DNA of 64,000 bases from NCBI RefSeq assembly GCF_003105155.1, contig NZ_QETK01000005.1, positions 118,341 through 182,340 on the forward strand. Direction: 5' to 3'. The stretch comes from Pseudomonas sp. SDI (GTDB taxonomy: Bacteria > Pseudomonadota > Gammaproteobacteria > Pseudomonadales > Pseudomonadaceae). Of the stretch, positions 50,344 to 61,229 are shown in pieces; position 1 is the stretch's first letter; each line of letters starts with the position of its first letter. Position numbers and translations under genes: made by a program. Below the pieces are notes generated by a model, which did not search any database, was not told where the DNA came from, and worked only from the letters and a program-made list of their open reading frames with translations.

Positions 50344-51153
50344 ATGAGCGTTGATAACGCCTACGCGGTCGAGTTGAAGGGGGTTACCTTCAAGCGCGGC
50401 TCGCGCAGCATCTTCAATAATGTCGACATACGCATTCCCCGCGGCAAGGTTACCGGCATCATGGGGCCTTCCGGTTGTGGCAAGACCACGCTGCTGCGCC
50501 TGATGGGGGCGCAGCTGCGTCCGGCCAGTGGTGAAGTCTGGGTGGCAGGGCAGAACCTGCCGACGCTGTCGCGCAGCGACCTGTTCGATGCGCGCAAGCA
50601 CATGGGTGTGTTGTTCCAGAGCGGCGCATTGTTCACCGATCTCGACGTGTTCGAGAACGTGGCGTTCCCGCTGCGCGTGCATACCCAACTGTCCGAAGAG
50701 ATGATTCGCGACATTGTCTTGATGAAACTGCAGGCCGTCGGCCTTCGCGGTGCCATCGAGCTCATGCCCGACGAATTGTCCGGCGGCATGAAACGGCGCG
50801 TGGCGCTGGCCCGGGCGATCGCCCTGGACCCGCAAATTCTCATGTACGACGAACCGTTCGTCGGCCAGGACCCGATCGCCATGGGCGTACTCGTGCGCCT
50901 GATCCGTCTGCTCAACGATGCCCTGGGCATTACCAGCATCGTGGTGTCCCACGATCTTGCAGAAACCGCGAGCATTGCCGACTACCTCTATGTAGTAGGC
51001 GACGGTCAGGTGCTGGGCCAGGGAACGCCGCAGGAACTGATGAACTCGGATAACCCGCGCATTCGCCAATTCATGAAAGGCGATCCCGATGGCCCGGTAC
51101 CCTTTCATTTTCCTGCGCCCGATTACCGCGCCGATCTCCTGGGGAAGCGTTGA
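50344..51153 (+). CDS. mlaF: Phospholipid transport ATPase MlaF
   Basis: 269 residues. Walker [10 protein letters not shown] at 41-49, signature [14 protein letters not shown], Walker [14 protein letters not shown]-loop VVSHDL. Powers the MlaFEDB complex that moves phospholipids between the membranes to keep outer-leaflet asymmetry. The stop overlaps mlaE by one base (TGATG). Confidence 0.97.
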   Translation: MSVDNAYAVELKGVTFKRGSRSIFNNVDIRIPRGKVTGIMGPSGCGKTTLLRLMGAQLRPASGEVWVAGQNLPTLSRSDLFDARKHMGVLFQSGALFTDLDVFENVAFPLRVHTQLSEEMIRDIVLMKLQAVGLRGAIELMPDELSGGMKRRVALARAIALDPQILMYDEPFVGQDPIAMGVLVRLIRLLNDALGITSIVVSHDLAETASIADYLYVVGDGQVLGQGTPQELMNSDNPRIRQFMKGDPDGPVPFHFPAPDYRADLLGKR

Positions 51154-51950
51154 TGCGCAGAAAATCCTTGCTCGAACGAATCCGTCTGTTTGGTCGTTCG
51201 GCTATCGACGTGCTGGCCGTGCTGGGTCGCTCCTGCCTGTTCCTGATGCATGCCCTGGTCGGGCGCGGCGGGATCGGCGGCGGCTTCCAGCTGCTGGTCA
51301 AGCAACTTTATTCGGTCGGCGTGATGTCGCTGGCTATCATCGTTGTATCCGGTCTGTTCATCGGCATGGTGCTGTCGCTGCAAGGCTTCAGCATCCTGAC
51401 CAAGTACGGTTCCGAGCAGGCGGTCGGGCAGATGGTGGCGCTGACCCTGTTGCGTGAGCTCGGCCCGGTGGTGACCGCGCTGCTGTTCGCCGGGCGCGCC
51501 GGTTCGGCGTTGACCGCGGAAATCGGCAACATGAAATCGACCGAGCAGTTGTCGAGCCTGGAAATGATCGGCGTCGACCCGCTCAAATACATTGCCGCAC
51601 CGCGGTTGTGGGCCGGGTTCATTTCGCTGCCGCTGCTGGCGATGATTTTCAGCGTGGTCGGTATCTGGGGTGGGTCCTGGGTGGCCGTGGACTGGCTGGG
51701 GGTCTATGAAGGCTCCTTCTGGTCGAACATGCAGAACAGCGTGTCGTTTACCGACGACGTGCTCAACGGGGTGATCAAGAGCCTCGTGTTTGCCTTTGTC
51801 GTTACCTGGATTGCCGTATTCCAAGGCTACGACTGCGAGCCCACTTCAGAAGGGATCAGTCGTGCCACTACCAAGACCGTGGTCTATGCCTCGTTGGCTG
51901 TCCTGGGTCTGGACTTCATTTTGACCGCCTTGATGTTTGGAGATTTCTGA
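51153..51950 (+). CDS. mlaE: Phospholipid transport permease MlaE
   Basis: 265 residues, five to six spans of the MlaE fold; markers [53 protein letters not shown] and the cytoplasmic coupling [24 protein letters not shown] at 51153 chosen because of TGATG coupling; a start one codon earlier is possible. Stop overlaps mlaD. Confidence 0.96.
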   Translation: MRRKSLLERIRLFGRSAIDVLAVLGRSCLFLMHALVGRGGIGGGFQLLVKQLYSVGVMSLAIIVVSGLFIGMVLSLQGFSILTKYGSEQAVGQMVALTLLRELGPVVTALLFAGRAGSALTAEIGNMKSTEQLSSLEMIGVDPLKYIAAPRLWAGFISLPLLAMIFSVVGIWGGSWVAVDWLGVYEGSFWSNMQNSVSFTDDVLNGVIKSLVFAFVVTWIAVFQGYDCEPTSEGISRATTKTVVYASLAVLGLDFILTALMFGDF

Positions 51951-52417
51951 TGCAAAACCGCACCCTGGAAATCGGTGTCGGCCTGTTCCTCCTGGCCGGG
52001 ATCCTGGCGCTGCTGCTTCTGGCCCTGCGCGTCAGTGGCCTGTCGGCCAGCCCGAGCAGCGATACCTATAAACTTTATGCCTACTTCGACAATATTGCCG
52101 GTTTGACTGTCAGAGCTAAAGTGACCATGGCCGGTGTGACCATCGGCAAGGTCACAGCCATCGATCTGGACCGCGATACCTACACCGGTCGGGTGACCCT
52201 GCAGCTGGAAAAACGGGTAGATAACCTGCCTTCCGACTCCACTGCCTCGATCCTGACCGCCGGGTTGCTCGGTGAGAAGTACATCGGTATCAGCGTGGGC
52301 GGTGAAGACAAGGTGCTCAAGGACGGTGGAACCATCCACGACACCCAGTCGGCGCTGGTACTGGAAGATCTGATTGGCAAGTTCCTGCTCAATACCGTAG
52401 GCAAAGAAGCTAAATAA
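51950..52417 (+). CDS. mlaD: Phospholipid-binding MCE protein MlaD
   Basis: 155 residues: N-terminal span LEIGVGLFLLAGILALLLLALRV, then a single MCE domain (YKLYAYFDNIAGLTVRAKVTMAGVTIGKVTAIDLD ... ASILTAGLLGEKYIGISVGG). Forms a hexameric ring with a central lipid pore. A short C-terminal helix follows (LVLEDLIGKFLLN) that lines the pore. Confidence 0.96.
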   Translation: MQNRTLEIGVGLFLLAGILALLLLALRVSGLSASPSSDTYKLYAYFDNIAGLTVRAKVTMAGVTIGKVTAIDLDRDTYTGRVTLQLEKRVDNLPSDSTASILTAGLLGEKYIGISVGGEDKVLKDGGTIHDTQSALVLEDLIGKFLLNTVGKEAK

Positions 52418-52426
52418 GGAGTTTCC

Positions 52427-53074
52427 ATGATTTCCACCCTGCGACGCGGCCTGTTGGTATTGCTGGCGGCCATGCCATTGCTGGCAGTGGCTGCCCCTTC
52501 GCCGAAAGAAGTGATTCAAAACACGACCACGCAACTGTTGTCCGACCTGCAGGCCAACAAGGAGCAGTACAAGGCCAACCCGAGTGCGTTTTACGACGCC
52601 CTCAACGCCAACCTGGGGCCGGTGGTCGATGCCGACGGCATTTCCCGCAGCATCATGACCGTCAAGTACTCGCGCAGTGCCTCACCGGCACAGATGCAGC
52701 GCTTCCAGGAAAACTTCAAGCGCAGCCTGATGCAGTTCTATGGCAATGCGCTGCTGGAGTACAACAACCAGGGCATCACCGTGGGTGCGGCCAAGCTGGA
52801 CGGCGATGATCGCGCCAGCGTCGACATGAGCGTCAAGGGCACCAACGGGGCCGTCTACCCGGTTTCCTACACCCTGACCAAGCTCGATGGCGAATGGAAA
52901 GTGCGTAACGTGATCGTCAACGGCATCAACATCGGCAAGCTGTTCCGTGACCAGTTCGCCGACGCCATGCAGCGCAACGGCAACGACCTGGACAAGACCA
53001 TCGACAACTGGGCGGGTGAAGTGGCCAAGGCCAAGGAAACCACCGAGCACGCGGCAGAGAAGCAGGCGCAATGA
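52427..53074 (+). CDS. mlaC: Periplasmic phospholipid shuttle MlaC
   Basis: 215 residues. Signal peptide MISTLRRGLLVLLAAMPLLAVAA; mature part SPKEVIQNTTTQLLSDLQANKEQYKANPSAFYDALNANLGPVVDADGISRSIMTVKY and GEWKVRNVIVNGINIGKLFRDQF are the Tol_Tol_Ttg2 family. Carries lipid between MlaA and MlaD. In Pseudomonas the same operon is called ttg2 and was linked to solvent tolerance. Confidence 0.95.
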   Translation: MISTLRRGLLVLLAAMPLLAVAAPSPKEVIQNTTTQLLSDLQANKEQYKANPSAFYDALNANLGPVVDADGISRSIMTVKYSRSASPAQMQRFQENFKRSLMQFYGNALLEYNNQGITVGAAKLDGDDRASVDMSVKGTNGAVYPVSYTLTKLDGEWKVRNVIVNGINIGKLFRDQFADAMQRNGNDLDKTIDNWAGEVAKAKETTEHAAEKQAQ

Positions 53075-53376
53075 GTGCAACTGCCGTACAGCTGGCCGAG
53101 CCTGGCGTGCTGAGCCTGTCGGGGGTGCTCGATTATCGCTCCGGGCCGGCGCTGCGCAAGGCCGGTCAGGCACTGATCGCCTCTAGCCAGGCGCCGTCGT
53201 TGGTTTTCGATTGCTCGGCGGTGGAGAAGTCCAGCAGCGTCGGCCTGTCCCTGCTGCTGGCCTTCATGCGTGACGCCAAGGCGGCCGGCAAGGCTTGCGA
53301 GGTTCGCGCGATGCCCAGCGACATGCGCGAAATCGCCGAGGTCTACGGCCTGGACGAACTGCTGGAAGGTCGCTGA
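53071..53376 (+). CDS. mlaB: STAS-domain protein MlaB
   Basis: 101 residues; ATGA overlap with mlaC. STAS fold with LSGVLDYRSGPALRKAG, SLVFDCSAVEKSSSVGLSLLLAFMRDA and SDMREIAEVYGLDELL. Cytoplasmic subunit that stabilises MlaF. The conserved Ser/Thr of the regulated STAS loop is kept in EKSSSVG. Confidence 0.93.
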   Translation: MSATAVQLAEPGVLSLSGVLDYRSGPALRKAGQALIASSQAPSLVFDCSAVEKSSSVGLSLLLAFMRDAKAAGKACEVRAMPSDMREIAEVYGLDELLEGR

Positions 53377-53392
53377 AGCGCGATTGAACATG

Positions 53393-53444
53393 GCCCCTCT
53401 GTCAGAGTCCGCGTTTACGGGGTTCGCAGGCGAGGGGCTTTTTT
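53393..53444 (+). terminator. Rho-independent terminator after mlaB
   Basis: GCCCCTC (53393-53399) pairs with GAGGGGC (53432-53438), then TTTTTTG. The loop is 32 bases, but the T-run is clear. Separates the mla operon from ibaG. Confidence 0.7.
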
Positions 53445-53490
53445 GTATGATGGCCGACCCGCGCGCACAGGGCGCCGATTGAGGTTGAGC

Positions 53491-53730
53491 ATGCAGGCCG
53501 TAGAAGTTAAGAACTTCCTTGAAGAAAAACTGCCGGGAACCCGGGTTGAAGTTGAAGGCGAAGGCTGCAACTTCCAGTTGAACGTGATCAATGACGAATT
53601 GGCGGCCTTGAGCCCGGTCAAGCGTCAACAGCAGGTGTATGCTCACCTGAATCCCTGGATCACCGATGGCAGCATCCATGCGGTAACCATGAAATTTTTC
53701 AGCAGCGCAGCCTGGGCTGAGCGCACCTGA
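53491..53730 (+). CDS. ibaG: BolA-family protein IbaG
   Basis: 79 residues; ATG 53491 chosen over an upstream start lying in the terminator. BolA class II fold: MQAVEVKNFLEEKLPGTRVEVEGEGCNFQLNVI, LSPVKRQQQVYAHLNPWITDGSIHAVTMKFFS. A Cys and the conserved His could bind [2Fe-2S] with monothiol glutaredoxin. Position before murA is conserved; E. coli IbaG affects envelope stress. Confidence 0.92.
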   Translation: MQAVEVKNFLEEKLPGTRVEVEGEGCNFQLNVINDELAALSPVKRQQQVYAHLNPWITDGSIHAVTMKFFSSAAWAERT

Positions 53731-53754
53731 GCCAACTTGGCGGCGAGACTCTAA

Positions 53755-55020
<1,266 letters not shown>

Positions 55021-55128
55021 TCTGCCGCTGGCGCAGGGACGCGCCATTTTATTGCTGGACCGAATTGATTGCCGTCGGGTGCCTGTTGGGGCCCGGCGGC
55101 TTTAGCCGCATAAGGACCGACGTTTCCC

Positions 55129-55764
55129 ATGTTGACCATCGCGCTGTCCAAAGGCCGTATTCTCGATGACACCCTGCCATTGCTGGCAGAGGCCGGCATC
55201 GTGCCGACCGAGAATCCGGACAAAAGCCGCAAACTGATCATCCCGACGACCCAGGAAGACGTCCGTCTGCTGATCGTGCGGGCCACCGACGTGCCGACCT
55301 ATGTCGAGCATGGCGCCGCCGATCTGGGCGTGGCTGGCAAGGATGTGCTCATGGAATACGGTGGCCAGGGCCTGTACGAGCCGCTGGACCTGCAGATTGC
55401 CAAGTGCAAGCTGATGACCGCCGGTGCCATCGGTGCGCCGGAGCCCAAGGGCCGTCTGCGCGTAGCGACCAAGTTCGTCAACGTTGCCAAGCGCTACTAC
55501 GCCGAGCAGGGCCGTCAGGTCGACATCATCAAGCTGTACGGCTCGATGGAACTGGCTCCGCTGATCAACCTGGCCGACAAGATCATCGACGTCGTCGACA
55601 CCGGCAACACCTTGCGTGCCAACGGCCTGGAACCCCAGGAAATGATCGCCACCATCAGCTCCCGCCTGGTGGTCAACAAGGCATCGATGAAGATGCAGCA
55701 CGCCCGTATCCAGAGCCTGATCGACACCCTGCGCAAGGCTGTCGAATCGCGACACCGCGGCTGA
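55129..55764 (+). CDS. hisG: ATP phosphoribosyltransferase HisG, short form
   Basis: 211 residues, short type lacking the C-terminal ACT-like regulatory domain, so it needs HisZ (not in window) for activity and feedback control. [22 protein letters not shown] and the PRPP-binding [14 protein letters not shown] are present. First step of histidine synthesis. Located 108 bases after murA. Confidence 0.96.
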   Translation: MLTIALSKGRILDDTLPLLAEAGIVPTENPDKSRKLIIPTTQEDVRLLIVRATDVPTYVEHGAADLGVAGKDVLMEYGGQGLYEPLDLQIAKCKLMTAGAIGAPEPKGRLRVATKFVNVAKRYYAEQGRQVDIIKLYGSMELAPLINLADKIIDVVDTGNTLRANGLEPQEMIATISSRLVVNKASMKMQHARIQSLIDTLRKAVESRHRG

Positions 55765-55890
55765 CCTCTGCGCGCGACCTTCGCTGTCGCGCCCGTCTAT
55801 CCGCGTCATAGCCAACTTTCTCGGGTGCCCGCGCGGATGGACTGGTAGCTTAGGGCGCCTGAGCATTCGCCATTTATCGAGGCCCTCGCT

Positions 55891-57219
55891 ATGACCACGT
55901 CCACTGCAATTCGCCGTCTCAATGCCGCTGACCCGGATTTCGCCCGACATCTGGATCATCTGCTGAGTTGGGAAAGCGTGTCCGACGACGCGGTCAACCA
56001 GCGGGTCCTGGATATCATCAAGGCCGTGCGCGAGCGGGGCGATGCCGCATTGGTGGAGTTTACCCAGCGCTTCGACGGCGTCGATGCCCGCTCGATCGAC
56101 GACCTGATCCTCGGCCGCGAGCGCCTGGAGCTGGCCCTTACGCGGATTACCCCGGCGCAGCGCGAAGCGCTGGAAGTCGCCGCCAACCGTGTGCGTAGCT
56201 ATCACGAGAAGCAGAAGCAGGACTCCTGGACCTACACCGAGGCCGATGGCACCGTGCTGGGTCAGAAAGTCACGCCGCTCGACCGTGCCGGCCTGTATGT
56301 GCCGGGCGGCAAGGCGTCGTATCCCTCGTCGGTACTGATGAACGCGATTCCGGCCAAGGTGGCCGGGGTCGGCGAGGTGGTGATGGTGGTGCCAACCCCG
56401 CGCGGCGAGATCAACGAACTGGTACTGGCGGCGGCCTGTATCGCCGGTGTCGACCGGGTATTCACCATCGGTGGTGCCCAGGCCGTGGCCGCGCTGGCCT
56501 ACGGTACCGAAAGCGTGCCGCAGGTCGATAAGGTGGTCGGTCCGGGTAACATCTATGTCGCCACCGCCAAGCGCCATGTGTTTGGCCAGGTCGGTATCGA
56601 CATGATCGCCGGCCCTTCGGAAATTCTCGTGGTCTGCGATGGCCAGACCGACCCGGACTGGATCGCCATGGACCTGTTCTCCCAGGCCGAACACGACGAA
56701 GACGCCCAGTCGATCCTGGTCAGTCCCGATGCCGCGTTCCTCGACAAGGTGGCCGCGAGTATCGACAAGCTGCTGCCGGGCATGGAGCGTGCCGAGATCA
56801 TCCGTACCTCGCTAAACGGTCGTGGCGCGTTGATCCATGTCCGCGACATGGCCCAGGCCATCGAAGTGGCCAATCGCATCGCCCCGGAACACCTTGAACT
56901 GTCGGTGGCCGACCCGCAGGCCTGGCTGCCGCAGATCCGCCACGCCGGCGCGATCTTCATGGGGCGCCACACCAGCGAAGCGCTGGGCGACTACTGCGCC
57001 GGGCCGAACCACGTGCTGCCGACCTCGGGCACCGCGCGCTTCTCGTCGCCGCTGGGGGTGTATGACTTCCAGAAGCGTTCCTCGATCATCTTCTGCTCCG
57101 AGCAGGGGGCCTCGGAACTGGGCCGGACCGCATCGGTGCTGGCCCGTGGCGAATCGCTGAGTGCTCACGCCCGCAGCGCCGAATACCGCATCCTTGCCGA
57201 CGACTCACAGGGGAACTGA
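55891..57219 (+). CDS. hisD: Histidinol dehydrogenase HisD
   Basis: 442 residues. Zinc and catalytic residues in the standard blocks: [63 protein letters not shown] (catalytic Glu and His), [41 protein letters not shown] (signature, here in family order). Last two oxidations to histidine. 126 bases after hisG; hisC follows after 3 bases. Confidence 0.97.
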   Translation: MTTSTAIRRLNAADPDFARHLDHLLSWESVSDDAVNQRVLDIIKAVRERGDAALVEFTQRFDGVDARSIDDLILGRERLELALTRITPAQREALEVAANRVRSYHEKQKQDSWTYTEADGTVLGQKVTPLDRAGLYVPGGKASYPSSVLMNAIPAKVAGVGEVVMVVPTPRGEINELVLAAACIAGVDRVFTIGGAQAVAALAYGTESVPQVDKVVGPGNIYVATAKRHVFGQVGIDMIAGPSEILVVCDGQTDPDWIAMDLFSQAEHDEDAQSILVSPDAAFLDKVAASIDKLLPGMERAEIIRTSLNGRGALIHVRDMAQAIEVANRIAPEHLELSVADPQAWLPQIRHAGAIFMGRHTSEALGDYCAGPNHVLPTSGTARFSSPLGVYDFQKRSSIIFCSEQGASELGRTASVLARGESLSAHARSAEYRILADDSQGN

Positions 57220-57222
57220 ACA

Positions 57223-58275
57223 ATGAGCAAATTCTGGAGCCCCTTCGTCAAGGACCTCGTGCCTTACGTGCCGGGCGAGCAGCCGAAACTGGCCAAGCTG
57301 GTTAAACTGAACACCAATGAAAACCCCTATGGCCCGTCGCCCAAGGCGCTGGAGGCCATGCGCGGCGAGCTGAACGACAACCTGCGCTTGTACCCGGACC
57401 CGAACAGCGACCTGCTCAAACAGGCGGTCGCCAGCTATTACGGTGTGCAAGGCAACCAGGTGTTTCTCGGCAACGGTTCGGACGAGGTGCTCGCGCACAT
57501 CTTCCACGGCCTGTTCCAGCACGGCGCGCCGCTGCTGTTCCCGGACATCAGCTACAGCTTCTATCCGGTCTACTGCGGTCTGTACGGCATCCCGTTCGAG
57601 GCGGTGGCGCTGGACGAGCAGTTCCAGATTCGCGTCGAGGACTACCGGCGGCCGAATGGCGGGATCATCTTCCCTAACCCGAATGCACCGACCGGTTGCC
57701 TGCTGGCGCTGGAGGCGGTCGAACAACTGCTGCAGGCCAACCCGGACTCGGTGGTGGTGGTCGATGAAGCCTATATCGACTTTGGCGGGCAGACGGCGAT
57801 CAGCCTGGTCGACCGTTACCCGAACCTGCTGGTGACCCAGACCCTGTCCAAATCGCGCTCCCTGGCGGGCTTGCGGGTTGGCCTGGCGGTCGGCCATCCG
57901 GACCTGATCGAGGCGTTGGAGCGGATCAAGAACAGCTTCAACTCGTACCCGTTGGACCGCATGGCGATTGTCGGCGCGGCGGCGGCGTTCGAAGACCAGG
58001 CCTACTTTGAAGAGACCTGCCGCAAGGTGATCGAAAGCCGCGAATACCTGGTGGCCGAACTGACCCAGCGTGGTTTCGAGGTGCTGCCGTCGGCGGCGAA
58101 CTTCATCTTTGCCCGCCATCCGCAACAGGATGCAGCCCAGGTGGCGGCGCACTTGCGTGAGCAGGGGGTGATCGTGCGGCACTTCAAGCAGGCGCGGATC
58201 GCCCAGTTCCTGCGGATCACCATCGGTACGCCGGAGCAGAACCAGGCGCTGCTGGATGCGCTGAGCCACTCATAG
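57223..58275 (+). CDS. hisC: Histidinol-phosphate aminotransferase HisC
   Basis: 350 residues, fold-type I PLP enzyme. Lys210 in [14 protein letters not shown] binds [15 protein letters not shown] supplies the cofactor Asp, and [13 protein letters not shown] the substrate loop. ATG 57223 follows AGGGGAAC. Pseudomonads often carry two HisC paralogs; this one lies with hisGD. Confidence 0.96.
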   Translation: MSKFWSPFVKDLVPYVPGEQPKLAKLVKLNTNENPYGPSPKALEAMRGELNDNLRLYPDPNSDLLKQAVASYYGVQGNQVFLGNGSDEVLAHIFHGLFQHGAPLLFPDISYSFYPVYCGLYGIPFEAVALDEQFQIRVEDYRRPNGGIIFPNPNAPTGCLLALEAVEQLLQANPDSVVVVDEAYIDFGGQTAISLVDRYPNLLVTQTLSKSRSLAGLRVGLAVGHPDLIEALERIKNSFNSYPLDRMAIVGAAAAFEDQAYFEETCRKVIESREYLVAELTQRGFEVLPSAANFIFARHPQQDAAQVAAHLREQGVIVRHFKQARIAQFLRITIGTPEQNQALLDALSHS

Positions 58276-58285
58276 CGTGTAGCCC

Positions 58286-58310
58286 CCAGCGCGGGCTCGT
58301 CCCGCGCTGG
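58286..58310. terminator. Hairpin after hisC, REP-like core
   Basis: CCAGCGCGGG (58286-58295) and CCCGCGCTGG (58301-58310) pair exactly over CTCGT. The GCGGGCTCGTCCCGC centre is the same as in the REP pairs, so this is a solo REP unit serving as the 3' end of hisGDC. Confidence 0.6.
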
Positions 58311-58339
58311 CCTTTAGGCTATTCTCCATCTCCTAAATT

Positions 58340-58356
58340 CATCCGATGATTGGATG
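58340..58356. promoter_or_regulatory. Probable operator of the FadR-type regulator
   Basis: CATCC-N7-GGATG dyad immediately upstream of the regulator gene (ATG 58362). FadR-subfamily GntR proteins usually bind short dyads like this, so autoregulation is likely. Confidence 0.5.
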
Positions 58357-58361
58357 TAAGC

Positions 58362-59012
58362 ATGTCGCAACTCATAAAACGCTCGCTGGTCGAGCAAGCC
58401 GTCGAGCAGCTACGCGCGCGTATCGCCAATGGCGCCTGGACTGTCGGTCAGCGCTTGCCGACCGAGCCGGAGCTGGCGCTGGAACTAGGCATCAGCCGCA
58501 ACACCGTGCGCGAGGCCATGCGTGTATTGGCCTTCAGTGGCCTGGTCGACATCCGCCAGGGCGACGGCAGCTACCTGCGCGCCACTGTCGATCCGTTGCA
58601 AGCCATGCAGGCCCTGGCGCACTGCGACCTGCAGCAGGCCCGTGAAGCCCGCCACATTCTCGAGGCCGAAGCCATCGGCCTCGCCGCCTTGCGCCGCAAT
58701 GCGGCCGATCTGCTCGGCCTGCATCAAGCCCTCGCGGCCAGCACTGCGCACTTCCACGGTGAACCCGATACCTATATCGCCTGCGACCTGGTGTTTCACC
58801 AGCGTCTGGTCGATGCCGCGCATAACCCGGCGTTGAGCGAGCTGTACCGGTATTTTTCCGGGGTGCTGGCCAGCGCATTGCACCACAGCATGTGCCATGG
58901 GCCGCGGCGGCAGTCGGTGCTCGACCTCCATCACGCCATCCTCGATGCCGTGGAACAACGCGATCCGGAGCGGGCCAAGGCCCTCAGCCGGACCCTGATC
59001 AACGAACCTTGA
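58362..59012 (+). CDS. GntR/FadR-subfamily transcriptional regulator
   Basis: 216 residues. N-terminal winged HTH at about 5-73 (LVEQAVEQLRARIANGAWTVGQRLPTEPELALELGISRNTVREAMRVLAFSGLVDIRQGDGSYLRA, family blocks in order) and C-terminal all-helical FCD ligand domain (about 85-205) with metal-site residues in DLVFHQRLVDAAHN and DLHHAILDAVEQRD. Such regulators sense small organic acids. Adjacent MFS gene (13 bases after) is the likely target with itself; inducer unknown. Confidence 0.9.
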   Translation: MSQLIKRSLVEQAVEQLRARIANGAWTVGQRLPTEPELALELGISRNTVREAMRVLAFSGLVDIRQGDGSYLRATVDPLQAMQALAHCDLQQAREARHILEAEAIGLAALRRNAADLLGLHQALAASTAHFHGEPDTYIACDLVFHQRLVDAAHNPALSELYRYFSGVLASALHHSMCHGPRRQSVLDLHHAILDAVEQRDPERAKALSRTLINEP

Positions 59013-59025
59013 GTGCGAGACTGCC

Positions 59026-60309
59026 ATGGCTCACGACACCACCCGAAATGAACCGCTGGCCCAGGGGGCGGAGCTTGAGGAACTGCTGATCGACGCTGAA
59101 GCCGACGACGCCCAGGTGCAGCAACAGCCGGTGCTGCTGCGCCGGCCCTGGCTGCTGTTGCTCGCTCTGGTGCTGGTGGCGTTGAACCTGCGCCCGGCAC
59201 TGTCGAGCATGGCGCCGCTGCTCAGCCAGGTTTCCGCAAGCCTCGGCCTGAGCGCTTCCGCAGCCGGCCTGTTGACCACGTTGCCGGTGCTTTGCCTGGG
59301 CCTGTTTGCGCCGCTGGCGCCGGTGCTGGCGCGACGCTTCGGCAGCGAGCGGGTGATTCTCGGGATTCTCCTGACCCTGGCCGTTGGCATCGCCTTGCGC
59401 AGTTCGGCCGGTAGCCTCGGGGTGTTTGCCGGCAGCCTGATGGCCGGTGCCAGTATCGGCATCATCGGTGTACTGCTGCCGGGGATCGTCAAGCGCGACT
59501 TCCCCAAGCACGCCGGTACCCTGACCGGTGTCTACACCATGGCGCTGTGCCTGGGGGCGGCGCTGGCGGCGGGTGCGAGCGTGCCGCTCAGCCAGTACTT
59601 TGCCGATAGCTGGGAAATGGGCCTGGGCTTCTGGCTACTCCCGGCGGTGGTCGCCGCACTGTTCTGGCTGCCGCAGGCCCGTCAGGGGCATGGCGCACAC
59701 CGGGTGGCCTATCGGGTGCGCGGCTTGCTGCGCGACCCGCTGGCCTGGCAGGTAACCTTGTACATGGGCTTGCAGTCGTCGCTGGCGTACATCGTATTCG
59801 GCTGGCTGCCGTCGATGCTGATCGGCCGCGGACTGTCGCCGACCGAGGCAGGGCTGGTGCTGTCCGGGTCGGTGATCGTGCAACTGGCCAGCGCCCTGAG
59901 CGCACCGTGGCTGGCCACGCGCGGCAAGGACCAGCGTGCGGCCATCGTGGTCGTCATGTTGCTGACCCTGGCCGGACTGTTCGGCTGCCTGTATGCGCCG
60001 TTGAGCGGGTTGTGGGGCTGGGCGGTGGTGCTTGGGCTGGGCCAGGGCGGGACCTTCGCCCTGGCGCTGACCTTGATCGTGCTGCGCTCTAAGGATTCGC
60101 ACGTCGCGGCCAACCTGTCGAGCATGGCCCAAGGGTTCGGCTATACGCTGGCGTCGATGGGGCCGTTTGCGGTGGGCCTGGTGCACGACCTGACCGGTGG
60201 TTGGCAGGCCGTGGGCTGGATCTTTGCGCTGCTTGGCATCGGCGCCATCGTGTTCGGGCTCAAGGCCGGGCGGGCGTTGCAGGTGCAGGTGATCAGCGAG
60301 AAGGTTTGA
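59026..60309 (+). CDS. MFS transporter of the CynX/NimT family
   Basis: 427 residues. A long acidic N-terminal cytoplasmic tail (about 45 residues, EELLIDAEADDAQ) precedes twelve spans starting WLLLLALVLVALNLRPALSSMAPLL, the CynX/NimT hallmark. IIGVLLPGIVKRDFPKHAGTLTGVYTMAL and LGQGGTFALALTLIVLRSKD are further family segments. E. coli NimT exports 2-nitroimidazole, CynX relates to cyanate; substrate here unknown. Probable operon with the upstream FadR-type regulator. Confidence 0.88.
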   Translation: MAHDTTRNEPLAQGAELEELLIDAEADDAQVQQQPVLLRRPWLLLLALVLVALNLRPALSSMAPLLSQVSASLGLSASAAGLLTTLPVLCLGLFAPLAPVLARRFGSERVILGILLTLAVGIALRSSAGSLGVFAGSLMAGASIGIIGVLLPGIVKRDFPKHAGTLTGVYTMALCLGAALAAGASVPLSQYFADSWEMGLGFWLLPAVVAALFWLPQARQGHGAHRVAYRVRGLLRDPLAWQVTLYMGLQSSLAYIVFGWLPSMLIGRGLSPTEAGLVLSGSVIVQLASALSAPWLATRGKDQRAAIVVVMLLTLAGLFGCLYAPLSGLWGWAVVLGLGQGGTFALALTLIVLRSKDSHVAANLSSMAQGFGYTLASMGPFAVGLVHDLTGGWQAVGWIFALLGIGAIVFGLKAGRALQVQVISEKV

Positions 60310-60414
60310 CTTCGGTGGCGGAGCAATCGCGGTATTCGCCGGATAAATGCCGATGGCATTTCCCCATCACCGCGACTATCGTGCAGGCCTTCCCCCCGGT
60401 AAACGGACCCTGCC

Positions 60415-60885
60415 ATGAGCGACGCCAACAGCGCACTGATCACCCGCTTCTACCAGGCCTTCCAGCGCCTGGATGCCGAAGCCATGGTCGCCTGCTACAC
60501 CGACGACATCGTTTTCAGCGACCCAGCCTTCGGCACCTTGCGCGGCCAGGACGCCGGCGACATGTGGCGCATGCTCGCCAGTCGCGCCAAGGATTTCTCG
60601 CTGACCTTCGACAACGTCCGCAGCGACGACCGCAGCGGCGGCGCGCACTGGGTCGCGACCTACCTGTTCAGCCAGACCGGGCGCATCGTGGTCAACGACA
60701 TCCAGGCGCGCTTCAGCTTCCGCGATGGCAAGATCTGCGAGCACCACGACAGCTTCGACCTGTGGGCCTGGTCGCGCCAGGCGCTGGGCCTCAAAGGCTT
60801 GCTGCTAGGCTGGACGCCGCTGGTGGCCGGTAAGGTTCGCGAGCAGGCAACCAGGAGCCTGCGAGCATTTCAGGGCGGCCGCTAA
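60415..60885 (+). CDS. SnoaL-like nuclear transport factor 2 family protein
   Basis: 156 residues. NTF2 fold: LITRFYQAFQRLDAEAMVACYTDDIVFSDPAFGTLRGQDAGDMWRML (order of helix, then hallmark), HWVATYLFSQTGRIVVNDIQARFSFRDGKICEHHDSFDLWAWSRQALG (core strands). Larger C-terminal tail with helices. Function unknown; likely a cytoplasmic small-molecule isomerase or binding protein. Unrelated in detail to the cut-off SnoaL gene at the window start. Confidence 0.85.
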   Translation: MSDANSALITRFYQAFQRLDAEAMVACYTDDIVFSDPAFGTLRGQDAGDMWRMLASRAKDFSLTFDNVRSDDRSGGAHWVATYLFSQTGRIVVNDIQARFSFRDGKICEHHDSFDLWAWSRQALGLKGLLLGWTPLVAGKVREQATRSLRAFQGGR

Positions 60886-60929
60886 GGCGCTAAGCTGTCG
60901 GCTTTGCAGCCTTGCCCGATGGCCCCCCC

Positions 60930-61229
60930 GTGACCGACTCAACAGCCGCTTCCCTGCCCAAACCCTGGTTCGTCTACCTGGTCCGCGCCGCCAACGGTTC
61001 GTTGTACTGCGGAATCAGCGACAACCCGCAGCGGCGTTTTGCTGCCCACCAGAAGGGTGCCGGCGCGCGCTACTTCAAGACCAGCCCGGCACAGGCACTG
61101 GTGTATGTCGAGCGGTGGCCGGACAAGGGCGAGGCGCTACGTCAGGAGCGCCTGGTGAAGAAATTGCGCAAGAGTGCCAAGGAGGCCCTGGTGGCCTCCT
61201 GGTCCGGCGTCAGTCCTTGCGACGCTTGA
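60930..61229 (+). CDS. GIY-YIG nuclease-superfamily protein (UPF0213, YhbQ-like)
   Basis: 99 residues from GTG at 60930; a TTG at 60912 adds six residues and neither has a clear ribosome site. Core motif [18 protein letters not shown] (GIY to VYL, YIG to YCG), then [33 protein letters not shown] and [14 protein letters not shown]. Stand-alone GIY-YIG proteins of this kind may act on DNA repair intermediates. The last 20 bases overlap the 3' end of convergent ndpA. Confidence 0.85.
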   Translation: MTDSTAASLPKPWFVYLVRAANGSLYCGISDNPQRRFAAHQKGAGARYFKTSPAQALVYVERWPDKGEALRQERLVKKLRKSAKEALVASWSGVSPCDA

